Shown: positions 32,722 through 41,698, numbered from the stretch's first letter. The stretch is DNA of 64,000 nt from Phycisphaerales bacterium (GCA_029260475.1 JAJDDE010000125.1:1-64000); one strand, 5' to 3'. Program-made: numbers and translations. Notes: generated from the sequence alone by a model not told the origin.

Positions 32722-34161
32722 ATGCCCGACGACCCCGACATCCCCATCCTCGACGAGGACGGCCTGCTGCCCGCCGACACGCCCCCGCCCTGGGGGACCG
32801 AGTCACGCGAGGTGCGCCTCGGGCGCCTGTCGCGCAAGGCGCGCGAGCTGCCCAAGGCGCCGGGTGTGTACCTGATGAAGGACCACAAGGGCGTGGTGCT
32901 CTACGTCGGCAAGGCGGGGAGCCTGCCGGACCGTGTCTCGAGCTACTTCGTGCCCAGCGCCGACCTGGGTCACAAGAAGATGCCGCTGCTGGAGGTGGTC
33001 CACGACTTCGACGTGCTGCTCTGCGCGGGCGAGTGGGAGGCGATGCTCACGGAGAACCGGCTGATCAAGGACATCAAGCCGCGGTACAACGTGAAGCTGG
33101 TGGACGACAAGACGTTCCCGTATCTCGTGGTGACGCAGCGCGAGGACTTCCCGCGCGTCTTTGTCACGCGGAACCCGACGGGCGAGCAGGGGGAGGGGGG
33201 CATCGCGCCGGAGATGAAGGGCGCCAAGGTCTTCGGCCCCTTCACCAACGCCGGGGCCCTGCGCGACGCGGTGACGGCGTTGCAGCGTGTCTTCAAGTTC
33301 CGCACCTGCAAGCTGGACATCCTCGAGAACGACCCGAAGAACCGCTTCTTCCGCCCCTGCCTGCTGCACGCGATCGGCCAGTGCACCGCGCCCTGCGCCG
33401 ACCTCATCAGCAAGGAGGATTACAAGCGCGACACCGACCGCTTCGTGCGCTTCGTCGGCTCCAAGCGCTCGGCGCTCATGCGTGAGCTCAAGGAGGAGAT
33501 GGAGCGCCACTCGAAGGACCTGAACTTCGAGCGCGCCGCCCAGGTGCGCGATCAGATCACCTCCATCGAGAAGCTCGACGAGCGCGGCGACCGGCGCGAC
33601 GGCTGGCAGCCCGAGAGCGAGATCGCCTACGTGGACCCGAAGAAGGGCACCAAATCCCTGCAGAAACTGCTCGACCTCGACAAGCCCATCCGCGTCATCG
33701 AGGGCATCGACATCGCCCACCTGCAGGGCGGCGAGACCGTCGGCAGCAAGGTGTGCTTCGTGGACGGCAAGCCCTTCAAGGACGAGTACCGGCGCTTCCG
33801 CATCCGCACCGCGGTGGGGGGGAATGACGATTACCAATCGATCCGCGAGGTGGTCAGCCGTAGGTACCGCGAGGCGGGCGCCGGGCAGGAGCTGTACCCC
33901 GACGTGATCCTCATCGACGGCGGTCTGGGCCAGCTCCACGCCGCGCTCCAGAGCTTCATGACGCTCGACACGCGCCCGCCGATGGTCATCAGCCTCGCGA
34001 AGAAGGAAGAGCTGATCTACGTGCAGGAGCGCAAGGAACCCATCCGCGTGGGGCGTGAGCACCTAGGGCTGAAGCTCTGCCAGGCGGTCCGCGACGAGGC
34101 CCACCGGTTCGCGCAGCACTATCACCACATTCTGCGGCGGAAGAAGACGCTGGGGGAGTGA
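32722..34161 (+). CDS. uvrC: UvrC-type excinuclease subunit, short form without helix-hairpin-helix domain
   Basis: 479 aa from the ATG of MPDDPDIPILDE. UvrC makes both cuts beside DNA lesions in nucleotide excision repair. The GIY-YIG 3' nuclease has 'APGVYLMKDHKGVVLYVGKAG', a UVR interaction motif is in 'ERHSKDLNFERAAQVRDQI', and the RNase H-like 5' nuclease has 'EGIDIAHLQG', 'DVILIDGGLGQLHAAL' and 'AVRDEAHRFAQHYH' with its Asp and His residues. The protein stops right after that His region, so the C-terminal (HhH)2 DNA-binding domain of standard UvrC of about 600 aa is missing. The 3' end is present a second time at 34701-34808. Confidence 0.9.
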   Translation: MPDDPDIPILDEDGLLPADTPPPWGTESREVRLGRLSRKARELPKAPGVYLMKDHKGVVLYVGKAGSLPDRVSSYFVPSADLGHKKMPLLEVVHDFDVLLCAGEWEAMLTENRLIKDIKPRYNVKLVDDKTFPYLVVTQREDFPRVFVTRNPTGEQGEGGIAPEMKGAKVFGPFTNAGALRDAVTALQRVFKFRTCKLDILENDPKNRFFRPCLLHAIGQCTAPCADLISKEDYKRDTDRFVRFVGSKRSALMRELKEEMERHSKDLNFERAAQVRDQITSIEKLDERGDRRDGWQPESEIAYVDPKKGTKSLQKLLDLDKPIRVIEGIDIAHLQGGETVGSKVCFVDGKPFKDEYRRFRIRTAVGGNDDYQSIREVVSRRYREAGAGQELYPDVILIDGGLGQLHAALQSFMTLDTRPPMVISLAKKEELIYVQERKEPIRVGREHLGLKLCQAVRDEAHRFAQHYHHILRRKKTLGE

Positions 34162-34198
34162 GGGGCGATTCGCGTTGCGCGCATCCGACCATGGCGAA

Positions 34199-34636
34199 CT
34201 AGTTTTTGATATTAGCGAACGGGATGGAGCAGACTATTTCTCCATCGTGTATCTCCACGCTGACCGATCTATACATTGACTTGCCGTCCAGGCTGCCCTT
34301 GTAGAGCAAAGATCCTCTCAGCGGATTTACGGCATTGAGAACCAGGTACTGGTTGTGCGCCTCCGCCCTATCATCGGGCTCCGGATCCCAGGCATAGCCC
34401 GGAAGTGCTTGATGTAGCGACCTGTTTGCGTACTCCAACGCCACCGCTTCGGGCAACGATTTCGGCTCAGCCGCGTATGGGAATACATATTTTCCGTGCA
34501 CAGACCTGAGGCTTGATACCACCACAAGAACGAGCGTGCCAAGAGCGCACAGCGCGGAGACAGTGATGATTGTGTTTCGCCTGGTCACGTTTCGCGCACC
34601 TACATTCATTCGTGGGTATGTGCCGAGCGGGTTCAT
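34199..34636 (-). CDS. membrane-anchored protein of unknown function, inserted behind uvrC
   Basis: 145 aa from ATG (MNPLGTYPRMN); a TTG five codons earlier is possible. One transmembrane helix (about 'IITVSALCALGTLVLVVVSS') is followed by an exported domain with 'EYANRSLHQALPGYAWDPEPD' and 'NPLRGSLLYKGSL'. Its family is not known. The base composition is clearly less GC-rich than that of uvrC, and the strand is opposite. It lies between the 3' end of uvrC and a diverged second copy of that 3' end, as if inserted by recombination anchored at the gene end. Confidence 0.65.
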   Translation of the reverse strand: MNPLGTYPRMNVGARNVTRRNTIITVSALCALGTLVLVVVSSLRSVHGKYVFPYAAEPKSLPEAVALEYANRSLHQALPGYAWDPEPDDRAEAHNQYLVLNAVNPLRGSLLYKGSLDGKSMYRSVSVEIHDGEIVCSIPFANIKN

Positions 34637-34700
34637 GTCGCAGCCCCGCAAGGATCAGTCTAGTGTCGGTCGTCCAACGGGGGAATCGAACGCCGTGCAT

Positions 34701-34808
34701 GGGCGCGAGCACCCGGGCCTGAGGCTCTGCCAAATTGTCCGTGAGGCCCACCGGTTCGCGCATCACTACCACCATATTTTGCGCTTGAGGAAGAGGCCGG
34801 GGGAATGA
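34701..34808 (+). pseudogene. uvrC 3'-end fragment (duplicate of the last 37 codons)
   Basis: Reads 'GREHPGLRLCQIVREAHRF' and ends '...KRPGE' with TGA, aligned to uvrC 34051-34161 with 27 of 35 aligned residues the same and one codon missing. It has no start and no upstream uvrC sequence, so it is a fragment. The divergence shows it is not a fresh copy; it could be the original end displaced by an incoming allele. Confidence 0.8.
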
Positions 34809-34822
34809 CGTATCCTGCGCGC

Positions 34823-35245
34823 ATGCTCCGCGCGCTGTTGCTCTTCTCGCTGCTCCTCCTCCCCGGCTGCATCTCCGGCGCGACCCGCAGCGTGACGATG
34901 CGCGTCACCGCGCCCGATGGGTCGCCCGTGCCCAATGCGCAGGTGTACGCGGTGGTGCTGGGGCGGTCGCCCGTGCCGTTGCCGATCGATGCGGAGACGA
35001 TCTCGGAGGTGCTCACGAAAGAGAGCATCAGCGGCTGGACGGACAGCGACGGCGAGGTGCGACTGGAGCTGGATGAGGACGAGGGGCACGTGATCTTTTT
35101 GAGGCCGCCGCCGGTGGGGCCTTATGCGCTGGGGCCGGGCGAGGCGGGGGCGTACCGGTACCTGCTGGACGCGGGCGAGGGGCTGCGTGCGGACCCGGTG
35201 GGGGGCGGCGAGCCGCCATTGTTGAAACTCGAGACCGTCCGATAG
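34823..35245 (+). CDS. lipoprotein with Ig-like/carboxypeptidase-regulatory-like domain
   Basis: 140 aa from the ATG of MLRALLLFSLLLLPGC; lipobox LLPGC. The mature part starts 'SVTMRVTAPDGSPVPNAQVYAV' and later 'GWTDSDGEVRLEL', the strand pattern of small transthyretin-like or carboxypeptidase regulatory domains that present loops on a beta sandwich. It should be anchored in a membrane and exposed outside the cytoplasm. It starts 14 bases after the uvrC fragment. No enzymatic motif is present. Confidence 0.75.
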   Translation: MLRALLLFSLLLLPGCISGATRSVTMRVTAPDGSPVPNAQVYAVVLGRSPVPLPIDAETISEVLTKESISGWTDSDGEVRLELDEDEGHVIFLRPPPVGPYALGPGEAGAYRYLLDAGEGLRADPVGGGEPPLLKLETVR

Positions 35246-35291
35246 CGCGATCTCGGCGGCCTGGGCCCGGTGATGCGCGTGATCGTGCGCG

Positions 35292-36569
35292 ATGGGCGCG
35301 CCGATGAACTGTCTGATGCTGCGCGTTCCCATCACCCAAGCCAAGCCCGGGATGACGCTGGCCCTGCCGGTGCTGCACCCGGACCGCCCCTCGCGGGTGC
35401 TGTTGCGGACGGGGTTCTGCGTGGATGCGCAGACGATCGAGCTGTTGCGTGAGCACGAGATCGCCTCGCTGTGGATCCGCTACCCGGGGCTGGACTTCGT
35501 GGGCCGTTTCATCACGCCCGAGCTCGTGCATGCGCGTGGCGCTCTCGCGCAGACCGTCGCGTGCGTGGTGGAGCGCATGGCGACGGATTCGCAGACGCCG
35601 GGCGATTACGCGACCTACCGGCGCGCCGTCCGCGGCTTCATCGAGACCGTGACCGACGAGCCCGATTGTGCGCTGCTCGTGCAGAACATGGCCGAGGCGT
35701 CGCACCCGCTGATCCGCCATTCCTCGGACGTGTGCTTCCTTGCGCTGCTGATGGGGATGCGCCTTGAGCAGTACCTGGTGCTGCAGCGCGAGCGCCTGCC
35801 GGAACACCGGGCGCGCTCGATCGTGGACCTCGGGATCGCGGCCCTGCTGCACGACGTGGGCCTGCTCGCGCTCGAACCGGGTCACTACGAGCGGTGGGCG
35901 AGCCAAGGGTGCGACGAGAGCGATGCGCACTGGCAGGAGCACGCGACGCTCGGGTACGAGCGGGTGCGCGAGCACATCCCGACCGCGGCGGCGGCGGCGG
36001 TGCTGCACCACCACCAGAAGTACAACGGCACCGGGTTCCCGGTGCGGGTCGGGATGGGCAGCAAGGGCGTTGCGCCCGCCGGCGACGACATCCACATCTA
36101 TGCGAGGATCCTCTTCGCCGCGAGCCTGTTTGATCGGCTGCGGTTCCCCGAGGACGGGTCCGAGGTGCAGCCCGCGGTGCGGGCGCTGCGCCGGATGCAG
36201 AGCCGCCCGGAGGTGGAGTGGGTGGACCCGGTGGTCTTCCGAGCCCTCCTGAGCGTCGCCCCCGCGTACGCGCCGGGCTCGCTGGTCACGCTGTCCACGG
36301 GCGAGCAGGGCGTGGTCATCGATTGGACACCCGCGGACCCCTGCCGCCCGGTGGTACAGGTGCTCGACGATCGCGTGCGCCTGGGCGTGGACGAGCCGGT
36401 GCGCCACGACCTGCGGCTGCGACGCGAGATCGAGATCACCCACATCGACGAGCACGACGTCCGAGCGGACAATTTCTACCCACGGCGCGACGGCGAGTTC
36501 GAGCTCTATGTCACCAACCAGAGCGCCATGACGCCCATCGACGAGGACGAGCGGGGCAAGGCGGCCTGA
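35292..36569 (+). CDS. HD-GYP-like domain protein, degenerate motif
   Basis: 425 aa (ATG at 35292; ATG at 35304 is equally possible). The N-terminal 80 residues resemble the DUF3391-like leader of HD-GYP proteins ('AKPGMTLALPVLHPDRPSRVLL'). The HD core has 'RHSSDVCFLAL', 'AALLHDVGLLALEPGHY' (187-188 HD) and 'LHHHQKYNGTGFP' (about 239-250). The Lys of the usual HDxGK is Leu, and GYP is GFP, so c-di-GMP hydrolysis is doubtful and a sensor role is possible. A C-terminal beta-rich domain (about 300-425) is unrecognised. No membrane segments. Confidence 0.8.
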   Translation: MGAPMNCLMLRVPITQAKPGMTLALPVLHPDRPSRVLLRTGFCVDAQTIELLREHEIASLWIRYPGLDFVGRFITPELVHARGALAQTVACVVERMATDSQTPGDYATYRRAVRGFIETVTDEPDCALLVQNMAEASHPLIRHSSDVCFLALLMGMRLEQYLVLQRERLPEHRARSIVDLGIAALLHDVGLLALEPGHYERWASQGCDESDAHWQEHATLGYERVREHIPTAAAAAVLHHHQKYNGTGFPVRVGMGSKGVAPAGDDIHIYARILFAASLFDRLRFPEDGSEVQPAVRALRRMQSRPEVEWVDPVVFRALLSVAPAYAPGSLVTLSTGEQGVVIDWTPADPCRPVVQVLDDRVRLGVDEPVRHDLRLRREIEITHIDEHDVRADNFYPRRDGEFELYVTNQSAMTPIDEDERGKAA

Positions 36570-36582
36570 ATTCAGGGCCTCC

Positions 36583-36610
36583 TTGACCCGCTACCGGGCG
36601 GCGGTATACT
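36583..36610 (+). promoter_or_regulatory. arsR promoter (leaderless transcript likely)
   Basis: TTGACC, 16 bases, then TATACT. The expected start point, 6-7 bases after the -10 box, falls on the A of the arsR ATG at 36617, and there is no ribosome site. ArsR would bind here to repress itself. Confidence 0.7.
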
Positions 36611-36616
36611 TGCGTT

Positions 36617-37009
36617 ATGGTGCAAACACGCAAACAAACTCCGGTCTCCCCCAAGCAGGCCGATCGGCGGCGATCGCCCTTCGATCGGGCGTTCGATGTC
36701 GAGATGGCGCGTGCGTTGGGAGATCCGGCGCGGGTGCGGCTGCTCTCGTGCGTGCTGAAGTGTGCCAGGGCGTGCACGGTCAGCGAGATCGCGACGTGCT
36801 GCTCCCTGGACCTCTCCACCGTCTCGCGTCACCTCACCAAGCTCGCCTCCGCGGGCCTGCTCCTGAGCGAGAAGACGGGGCGCGAGGTGCGGTACGCCGC
36901 CGACCCGGACGCGCTCGCGGCGTCGTTCCGAGCGATCGCCGATGCGATCGAGGCCGGCGCACCGTCGCCCGGAGATCTAGCGTGCTGCGATGACGAAGGC
37001 TGCTGCTGA
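36617..37009 (+). CDS. arsR: ArsR-family metalloregulatory repressor
   Basis: 130 aa. The winged HTH is complete: 'MARALGDPARVRLLSCVL', recognition helix 'LDLSTVSRHLTKLASAGLL' and wing 'EKTGREVRYAADP'. Cysteines that may sense As(III) are at 'CARACTVSEIATCCSLD' (not the classical ELCVCDL) and at the C-terminus 'CCDDEGCC'. It should repress the arsR-arsM unit until arsenite binds. The promoter TTGACC-N16-TATACT places transcription start on the ATG. The arsM gene begins 31 bases downstream. Confidence 0.88.
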   Translation: MVQTRKQTPVSPKQADRRRSPFDRAFDVEMARALGDPARVRLLSCVLKCARACTVSEIATCCSLDLSTVSRHLTKLASAGLLLSEKTGREVRYAADPDALAASFRAIADAIEAGAPSPGDLACCDDEGCC

Positions 37010-37040
37010 AGACGACCCACTCAACCCCGAAGGGAACCCC

Positions 37041-37934
37041 ATGAACGATCAGAACACGACACGAGACACCGTCCGCGAGGGCTACGCCCAGATCGCGAAG
37101 ACCGGGCAGTGGTCCGGCGTGATGCCCGCAACCGATCCGAACGCCGCCGGTGCGTGCTGCTCGGGCGGCGGCTGCTGCGGCCCCACGACCCTCACGCCCG
37201 ACGACGTCGCGAGGGCGGTGGGGTACGAGGAGGGCGACCTCTCGCTGCTCCCCGAGGGCGCGAACATGGGCCTCTCGTGCGGCAACCCGACGGCGCTCGC
37301 GCAGCTCCAGGAGGGCGAGACCGTGCTCGACCTCGGTTCGGGGGGCGGCTTCGACTGCTTCGTCGCGGGGCCCCGGGTCGGCCCGACGGGGCGGGTGATC
37401 GGCGTGGACATGACGCCCGAGATGCTGGGCAAGGCGCGTTCGAACATCGCCGCGTACACCGAGCGCAGCGGGCTCGACAACGTCGGGTTCCGGCTGGGCG
37501 AGATCGAGCACCTGCCCGTCGCCGATGCGTCGGTGGACGCGGTGATCTCCAACTGTGTGATCAACCTCGCGACGGATAAGGCGCAGGTGTGGCGCGAGAT
37601 CGCGCGCGTGCTCAAGCCGGGCGGTCGTGTCGCGGTCTCGGACCTCGCGCTGCTCAAGCCCCTGCCCGAGGCGGTGAAGGGCGACGCCGAGGCGCTCGTC
37701 GGGTGCATCGCCGGAGCGCAGCTCGTCGAGGAGGTACGCCGGGACGCCAAAGCGAGCGGTCTGGACGGCGTCAAACTCGTGGCGCAGCGTCAGTACATCC
37801 AGAGCATGGTCAACGCCAACGACCCGCTGTATGTGCGCATCGCGGACCAGCTCCCGGAGGGCGAGACGATCGCTGACTACGTGGTGAGCCTCGAGGTCAC
37901 GGGCGTGAAGCCGGCGAAACGGTCCTGCTGCTGA
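37041..37934 (+). CDS. arsM: arsenite S-adenosylmethionine methyltransferase
   Basis: 297 aa from the ATG of MNDQNTTRDTVREGY, behind GAAGGGA; an in-frame ATG 17 codons earlier overlaps arsR. The SAM-binding site is 'VLDLGSGGGFDCFVAG', with 'GVDMTPEMLGKAR' following. Arsenic-binding cysteines expected in ArsM are seen in 'GACCSGGGCCGP', 'ISNCVINLATDK' and 'VGCIAGAQL', and the chain ends in SCC. The enzyme methylates As(III) in the cytoplasm, giving volatile or exportable forms. It forms a detoxification unit with arsR. Confidence 0.93.
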   Translation: MNDQNTTRDTVREGYAQIAKTGQWSGVMPATDPNAAGACCSGGGCCGPTTLTPDDVARAVGYEEGDLSLLPEGANMGLSCGNPTALAQLQEGETVLDLGSGGGFDCFVAGPRVGPTGRVIGVDMTPEMLGKARSNIAAYTERSGLDNVGFRLGEIEHLPVADASVDAVISNCVINLATDKAQVWREIARVLKPGGRVAVSDLALLKPLPEAVKGDAEALVGCIAGAQLVEEVRRDAKASGLDGVKLVAQRQYIQSMVNANDPLYVRIADQLPEGETIADYVVSLEVTGVKPAKRSCC

Positions 37935-37935
37935 C

Positions 37936-39504
37936 TCAGCGGGCGGCGGCGCGGTCGGAGGGCGAGGCCACGGGGGCCGCGTCCTCGGGCGCCATGATCT
38001 CGCCCGGCGTCGGGTCGCGGAGCAGCACGCGCCGCCCGGCGTCCAGGCCCGCGACGATCTCTACGTCCTGATCGGAACGCCGGCCGAGTTGTACGACGGT
38101 GCGCTCGTACTTGCCCGAGGGGTGCTGGGCGTACACGACCGCGGCTCGGTTCTCGAAGTGGATCGCCTGCACGGGCACGTGCAGCGCCTCCAGCACGCGC
38201 TCGATGAAGAGCGTCGCTTCGCACCTCATCGAGGGCTTGATGCCCATTGACTGCGGGTCCTTGATATCGATCAGGATGTTGACGGTGTACTCGCGGAGGT
38301 TGGGGTCGCGCCAGCCGCCCGACTCGGCGACGACCGCGACGGAGTCCACGACGCCGTCGAACATCTTGCCGCGGAGGGCGTCGATGCGGATGGAGGCCTT
38401 CTGGCCGGCCTCAACGCGCCCGACGAGGCTCTCGTGGACCTTGATGGCGGCGATCATCTCGCTGCTGTTGGGCAGCATCATGATCTCCTCGTTGGGGCGG
38501 ATATCGCGTCCGACGTCCAGGGGATCGTCGTTGCCGCGCCAGCCGCCGCCCTCGAGGCTGGAGGCGTAGACCACGAGGCCCGACGTGGGCGCGAGGATGC
38601 GGCAGTTCTTGAGCTGCTCCTCGAGCTTCGCGACGCGGGCTTCGCGCACCGCGAGCTGGCGCTCGGCGTTGGTGACCGTCGCCTGACGGCTGGCGAGCTC
38701 GCTCTCGTTCTTGCGTTTTACGCGGTCGAGCTCGGCGGTGGATTCCTCGATCTCGTTGTTGAGCTTTGTGAGCTCCATCTGGCGCTCGTATTCGCCGTAG
38801 ACCTGCTGGCGGAGCTGGGCCTTCTCGTACTCCGCCTCGGCGCGGGTGAAGGCGAGGCGGTCCTGCTTGAGCTGGTCGCCCGAGAGGAAGTTGTTGCGCT
38901 CGAGCTCCACGGAGCGTGCGAGCTTCTCGCGCAGGCGTTCGAGCTCGTCGCCGTTGGCCTTCACGTCCAGCTGGAGCTGGCGTGTCCTCTCGACGTCGTC
39001 GCCCTCGATCCACTTGCTCTTCTCGAGCGACGCGAGTTCGAGCCGCACCTGGGCCTGGCGGACGGCGGATTCGTTGTCGGACTTCTGGATCTCGTAGGAG
39101 TTCCTCGCGCCGATCAGGTCGGAGCGGGCGGACTCGAGCGAGAGCATCTCGTTCTCGAGTCGGTCTCTGAGCTGCTCGGAGGAGAGCTCGATGAGCAGGT
39201 CGCCCTGCTGCACGAACGAGCCCTCGTCCACGAGCTCGACGACGGTTTCGGTCGTCTCCAGCTTCGAGCGGACGACGGTGGAGTTCTTGGCCTGCAGCTC
39301 GCCCGTCGCGACGATGGAGACGTCGAAGTCGCCCGACGAGACGGTGTAGAGCGCGATGCTCTGGTTCTCATTGCCCTTGTCGTTGCCCAGGAACGCGATG
39401 CTGGCGGCGACGCCGCCAGCGACCAGCGCGAGCCCGACCACCGCTTTCACGATCACGCTGCCCTGTCGGCGGTTGGCGAGGCGGGGGGCGTTGGTCGTGG
39501 GCAT
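37936..39504 (-). CDS. HlyD/MacA-type periplasmic adaptor of an efflux system
   Basis: 522 aa. One N-terminal membrane helix ('IVKAVVGLALVAGGVAASIAFL'), a biotinyl-lipoyl half-domain ('FVQQGDLLIELSSEQL'), a long coiled coil from about 115 to 300, the second lipoyl half ('CRILAPTSGLVVYAS') and a beta-barrel domain ('GQKASIRIDALRGKMFDGVVDSV'). Adaptors of this type link an inner-membrane ABC or RND pump to a TolC channel. The TolC-family gene lies just upstream on the same strand, 186 bases away. The pump itself is not in the window. Confidence 0.88.
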   Translation of the reverse strand: MPTTNAPRLANRRQGSVIVKAVVGLALVAGGVAASIAFLGNDKGNENQSIALYTVSSGDFDVSIVATGELQAKNSTVVRSKLETTETVVELVDEGSFVQQGDLLIELSSEQLRDRLENEMLSLESARSDLIGARNSYEIQKSDNESAVRQAQVRLELASLEKSKWIEGDDVERTRQLQLDVKANGDELERLREKLARSVELERNNFLSGDQLKQDRLAFTRAEAEYEKAQLRQQVYGEYERQMELTKLNNEIEESTAELDRVKRKNESELASRQATVTNAERQLAVREARVAKLEEQLKNCRILAPTSGLVVYASSLEGGGWRGNDDPLDVGRDIRPNEEIMMLPNSSEMIAAIKVHESLVGRVEAGQKASIRIDALRGKMFDGVVDSVAVVAESGGWRDPNLREYTVNILIDIKDPQSMGIKPSMRCEATLFIERVLEALHVPVQAIHFENRAAVVYAQHPSGKYERTVVQLGRRSDQDVEIVAGLDAGRRVLLRDPTPGEIMAPEDAAPVASPSDRAAAR

Positions 39505-39690
39505 GGGGACTCCGAGGCGGTCTGAGAGAGATCAGGCGGGATCAGCGCGAGGATCGCGCATCATCACCGGGTGCAATTGTAGGTACCGATGCAAGGGACT
39601 TCGGTGGCGGGCGCCGGGCCGATGCGACCTTCCCCACAGGGGCAGCACGGGGTGCGGGGTGACCCTCGTTCAACCTCCGTCCGGGTCCGG

Positions 39691-41532
39691 TTATTCGCTC
39701 TGGGTGCCGAAGAGCCCGCCCTCGTTCTCAGGGGGGACGAACTCCCCGAAGGGGCGGGCGAGCTCCGGGTCGTCGGCCCGGATGACCTCGAGATTCATGC
39801 CGGGCAGGGGGATCAGCGTGCCGTCGGCGTCCACGCGGAGCTGGCCCGTCGAGAGCAGGTACTGGAGGATGCTGATGCGGAGGGCCCGCTTCGCGTCTTC
39901 CAGGGAGTTCTCCAGCTGCAGCTGGTCCGCCTGAGCGTCCAGGAGGTCCTGCGTGTTGACCTGTCCAAAGCGGATGTTGATCGCGAATTCTTGCAGGCGC
40001 CGCCGGTTGATCTGGACCGCGAGGTCGCGGAGGCGCAGGTCGTTGCGGGCGCGCTCGATCTCGCGGACGGCGCCGCGGGCCTCGAGGATGATCAGGTCGC
40101 GTCGCTCGTCGAAGTCGCGTTCGCTGCGGTAGAGCCCGATCTGGCTGGAGCGGAGATTCAGGCGATCGATCTCGCGGTCCAGGGGGAGCCCGAAGGTCAC
40201 GCCCACCGCGTAGTCCGTGTCGTCCAAATCGTAGTTCGGGCGGCTGGATTCGTTCGGGTCCGAGTCTGTGCTGAGCGAGGCGGAGGCGAAGAGGTCCAGG
40301 TCCGGCAGGAGCTGGTTCTTGGAGTTCTTCACACCGCGCCGGGCGTCGGTGACGCGGTCGCGGGTGTTCTGGAAGTCCAGGCGGTAGATCGTCGCGAGGC
40401 GTGCCGCCTCGCCGGGCGAGATGCTCGGGTCCGGGAGCGAGAGCGCATCGGGCGTGATGACGAGGTGTGTCTCGATCGGCAGGCCCAGGCGCACCTTGAA
40501 GCGGTCCAGCGCCAGGCGGTAGTTCTCGCGGCTGGACTCGAGGCTCGCCTGCGCATCCAGCAGCCGCTGCTCGACGTTCTGCGCCTCGAATGCCGGCTCG
40601 CGTTCCGCGTCTACCTCCGCCTGCCGCTTCTTGAAGAGCTCCTCGAAGTTGTAAACCTGTGTCTTGAGGTTGCGGATCACACCGAGGCGCGCGACGAGAT
40701 CGAAGTAGTCATCCGCGATGGAGACCAGCAGGGAGCGCCGGAAGCGCTCGAAGTTGCGGGCCGCGTAGATCACGTCGCGGTTGGACTGGATCAGCTGCTC
40801 CTGCGCGATGAGCCCGGAGTCGCGCAGCAGCGGGATATTGGCGCTGAGGATGAGCTGTGAGGACTGCGTGTACTCCCCGCCCGCGATGTCGATGAGCTGC
40901 TGGGCGGCCTGGGTGACGTGGCGCGCTTCGAGCTCGCCACCGTAGGGCAGGCGCTGGGTCGCGCGGAACTCGTTGATGACCGAGAGGGCGGTGGTGTACC
41001 GCCCGTCGAGGGAGTCGAAGCCCGCCTGGAGCGTGGTGTCGTTGAAGAAGCGGGGGCCCCAGAGGTGGCGCTCGATGAGCAGTCGGATCACCGCGAGGAT
41101 GTACTCCTCCTCCGCGAAGATGTACTCGCGTGCGGAGGTCTGGGCGGTGCGGAGGGCCTCCACGATGCCGATCTCCACCGGCTCGCCCGTGACCTCGCCG
41201 AAAGATTGCAGGCGTTCGAGGACGTCGCGCGACGGGTCGGCGGCGTCGAACGTCAGCGATTCCGCTGGGGGGTTGGTGGTGCCCGGCTCCCGTTCGTACA
41301 GACGCTGACGCTCCATCCCGGGCACGCCAGAGGGGGCGACGCGGGGCGGGCGGGCGTCGATACCCCCCGATCGATCGTTCAGCACCCGCGATATACGGGC
41401 GTCGATGCGTTCCATCGAGGAGCAGCCCGCCAGAGCGAGGGTGGAGAGCAGCAGGGCGTGAAAGACGAGGCGGGCATTCCGTAGGCGCATGGGGGGTGAG
41501 TGTACGGATACGTCCGCTGAGCGTTGCGTCAT
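39691..41532 (-). CDS. TolC-family outer membrane efflux lipoprotein
   Basis: 613 aa from the ATG at 41532 (MTQRSADVS), chosen for its GAGGATC ribosome site; 'LLLSTLALAGC' is a lipobox. Two TolC repeats of long amphipathic helices follow ('AEEEYILAVIRLLIERHLWG', 'NFEELFKKRQAEVDAE', 'QINRRRLQEFAINIRFGQVNTQDLLDAQ'), each with a beta-hairpin region for the outer-membrane barrel. It should be the exit duct for the adaptor encoded downstream. It is longer than E. coli TolC because of an N-terminal linker. Confidence 0.88.
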   Translation of the reverse strand: MTQRSADVSVHSPPMRLRNARLVFHALLLSTLALAGCSSMERIDARISRVLNDRSGGIDARPPRVAPSGVPGMERQRLYEREPGTTNPPAESLTFDAADPSRDVLERLQSFGEVTGEPVEIGIVEALRTAQTSAREYIFAEEEYILAVIRLLIERHLWGPRFFNDTTLQAGFDSLDGRYTTALSVINEFRATQRLPYGGELEARHVTQAAQQLIDIAGGEYTQSSQLILSANIPLLRDSGLIAQEQLIQSNRDVIYAARNFERFRRSLLVSIADDYFDLVARLGVIRNLKTQVYNFEELFKKRQAEVDAEREPAFEAQNVEQRLLDAQASLESSRENYRLALDRFKVRLGLPIETHLVITPDALSLPDPSISPGEAARLATIYRLDFQNTRDRVTDARRGVKNSKNQLLPDLDLFASASLSTDSDPNESSRPNYDLDDTDYAVGVTFGLPLDREIDRLNLRSSQIGLYRSERDFDERRDLIILEARGAVREIERARNDLRLRDLAVQINRRRLQEFAINIRFGQVNTQDLLDAQADQLQLENSLEDAKRALRISILQYLLSTGQLRVDADGTLIPLPGMNLEVIRADDPELARPFGEFVPPENEGGLFGTQSE

Positions 41533-41698
41533 GTGATCCTCATAAGAGACGTTGCCCAAGCGCGAGGGGGGTCATAGGCTTTCGGTTCGTCAGAGCATCA
41601 CGCGGAGCCCTATCACCCACCGATCATTCGCCCCCTTCGGGCGTCCGGATCCGGTGCGGGGGGGATGGCGGCTTCTCTAGAAAGGTATCGATCGAGTT

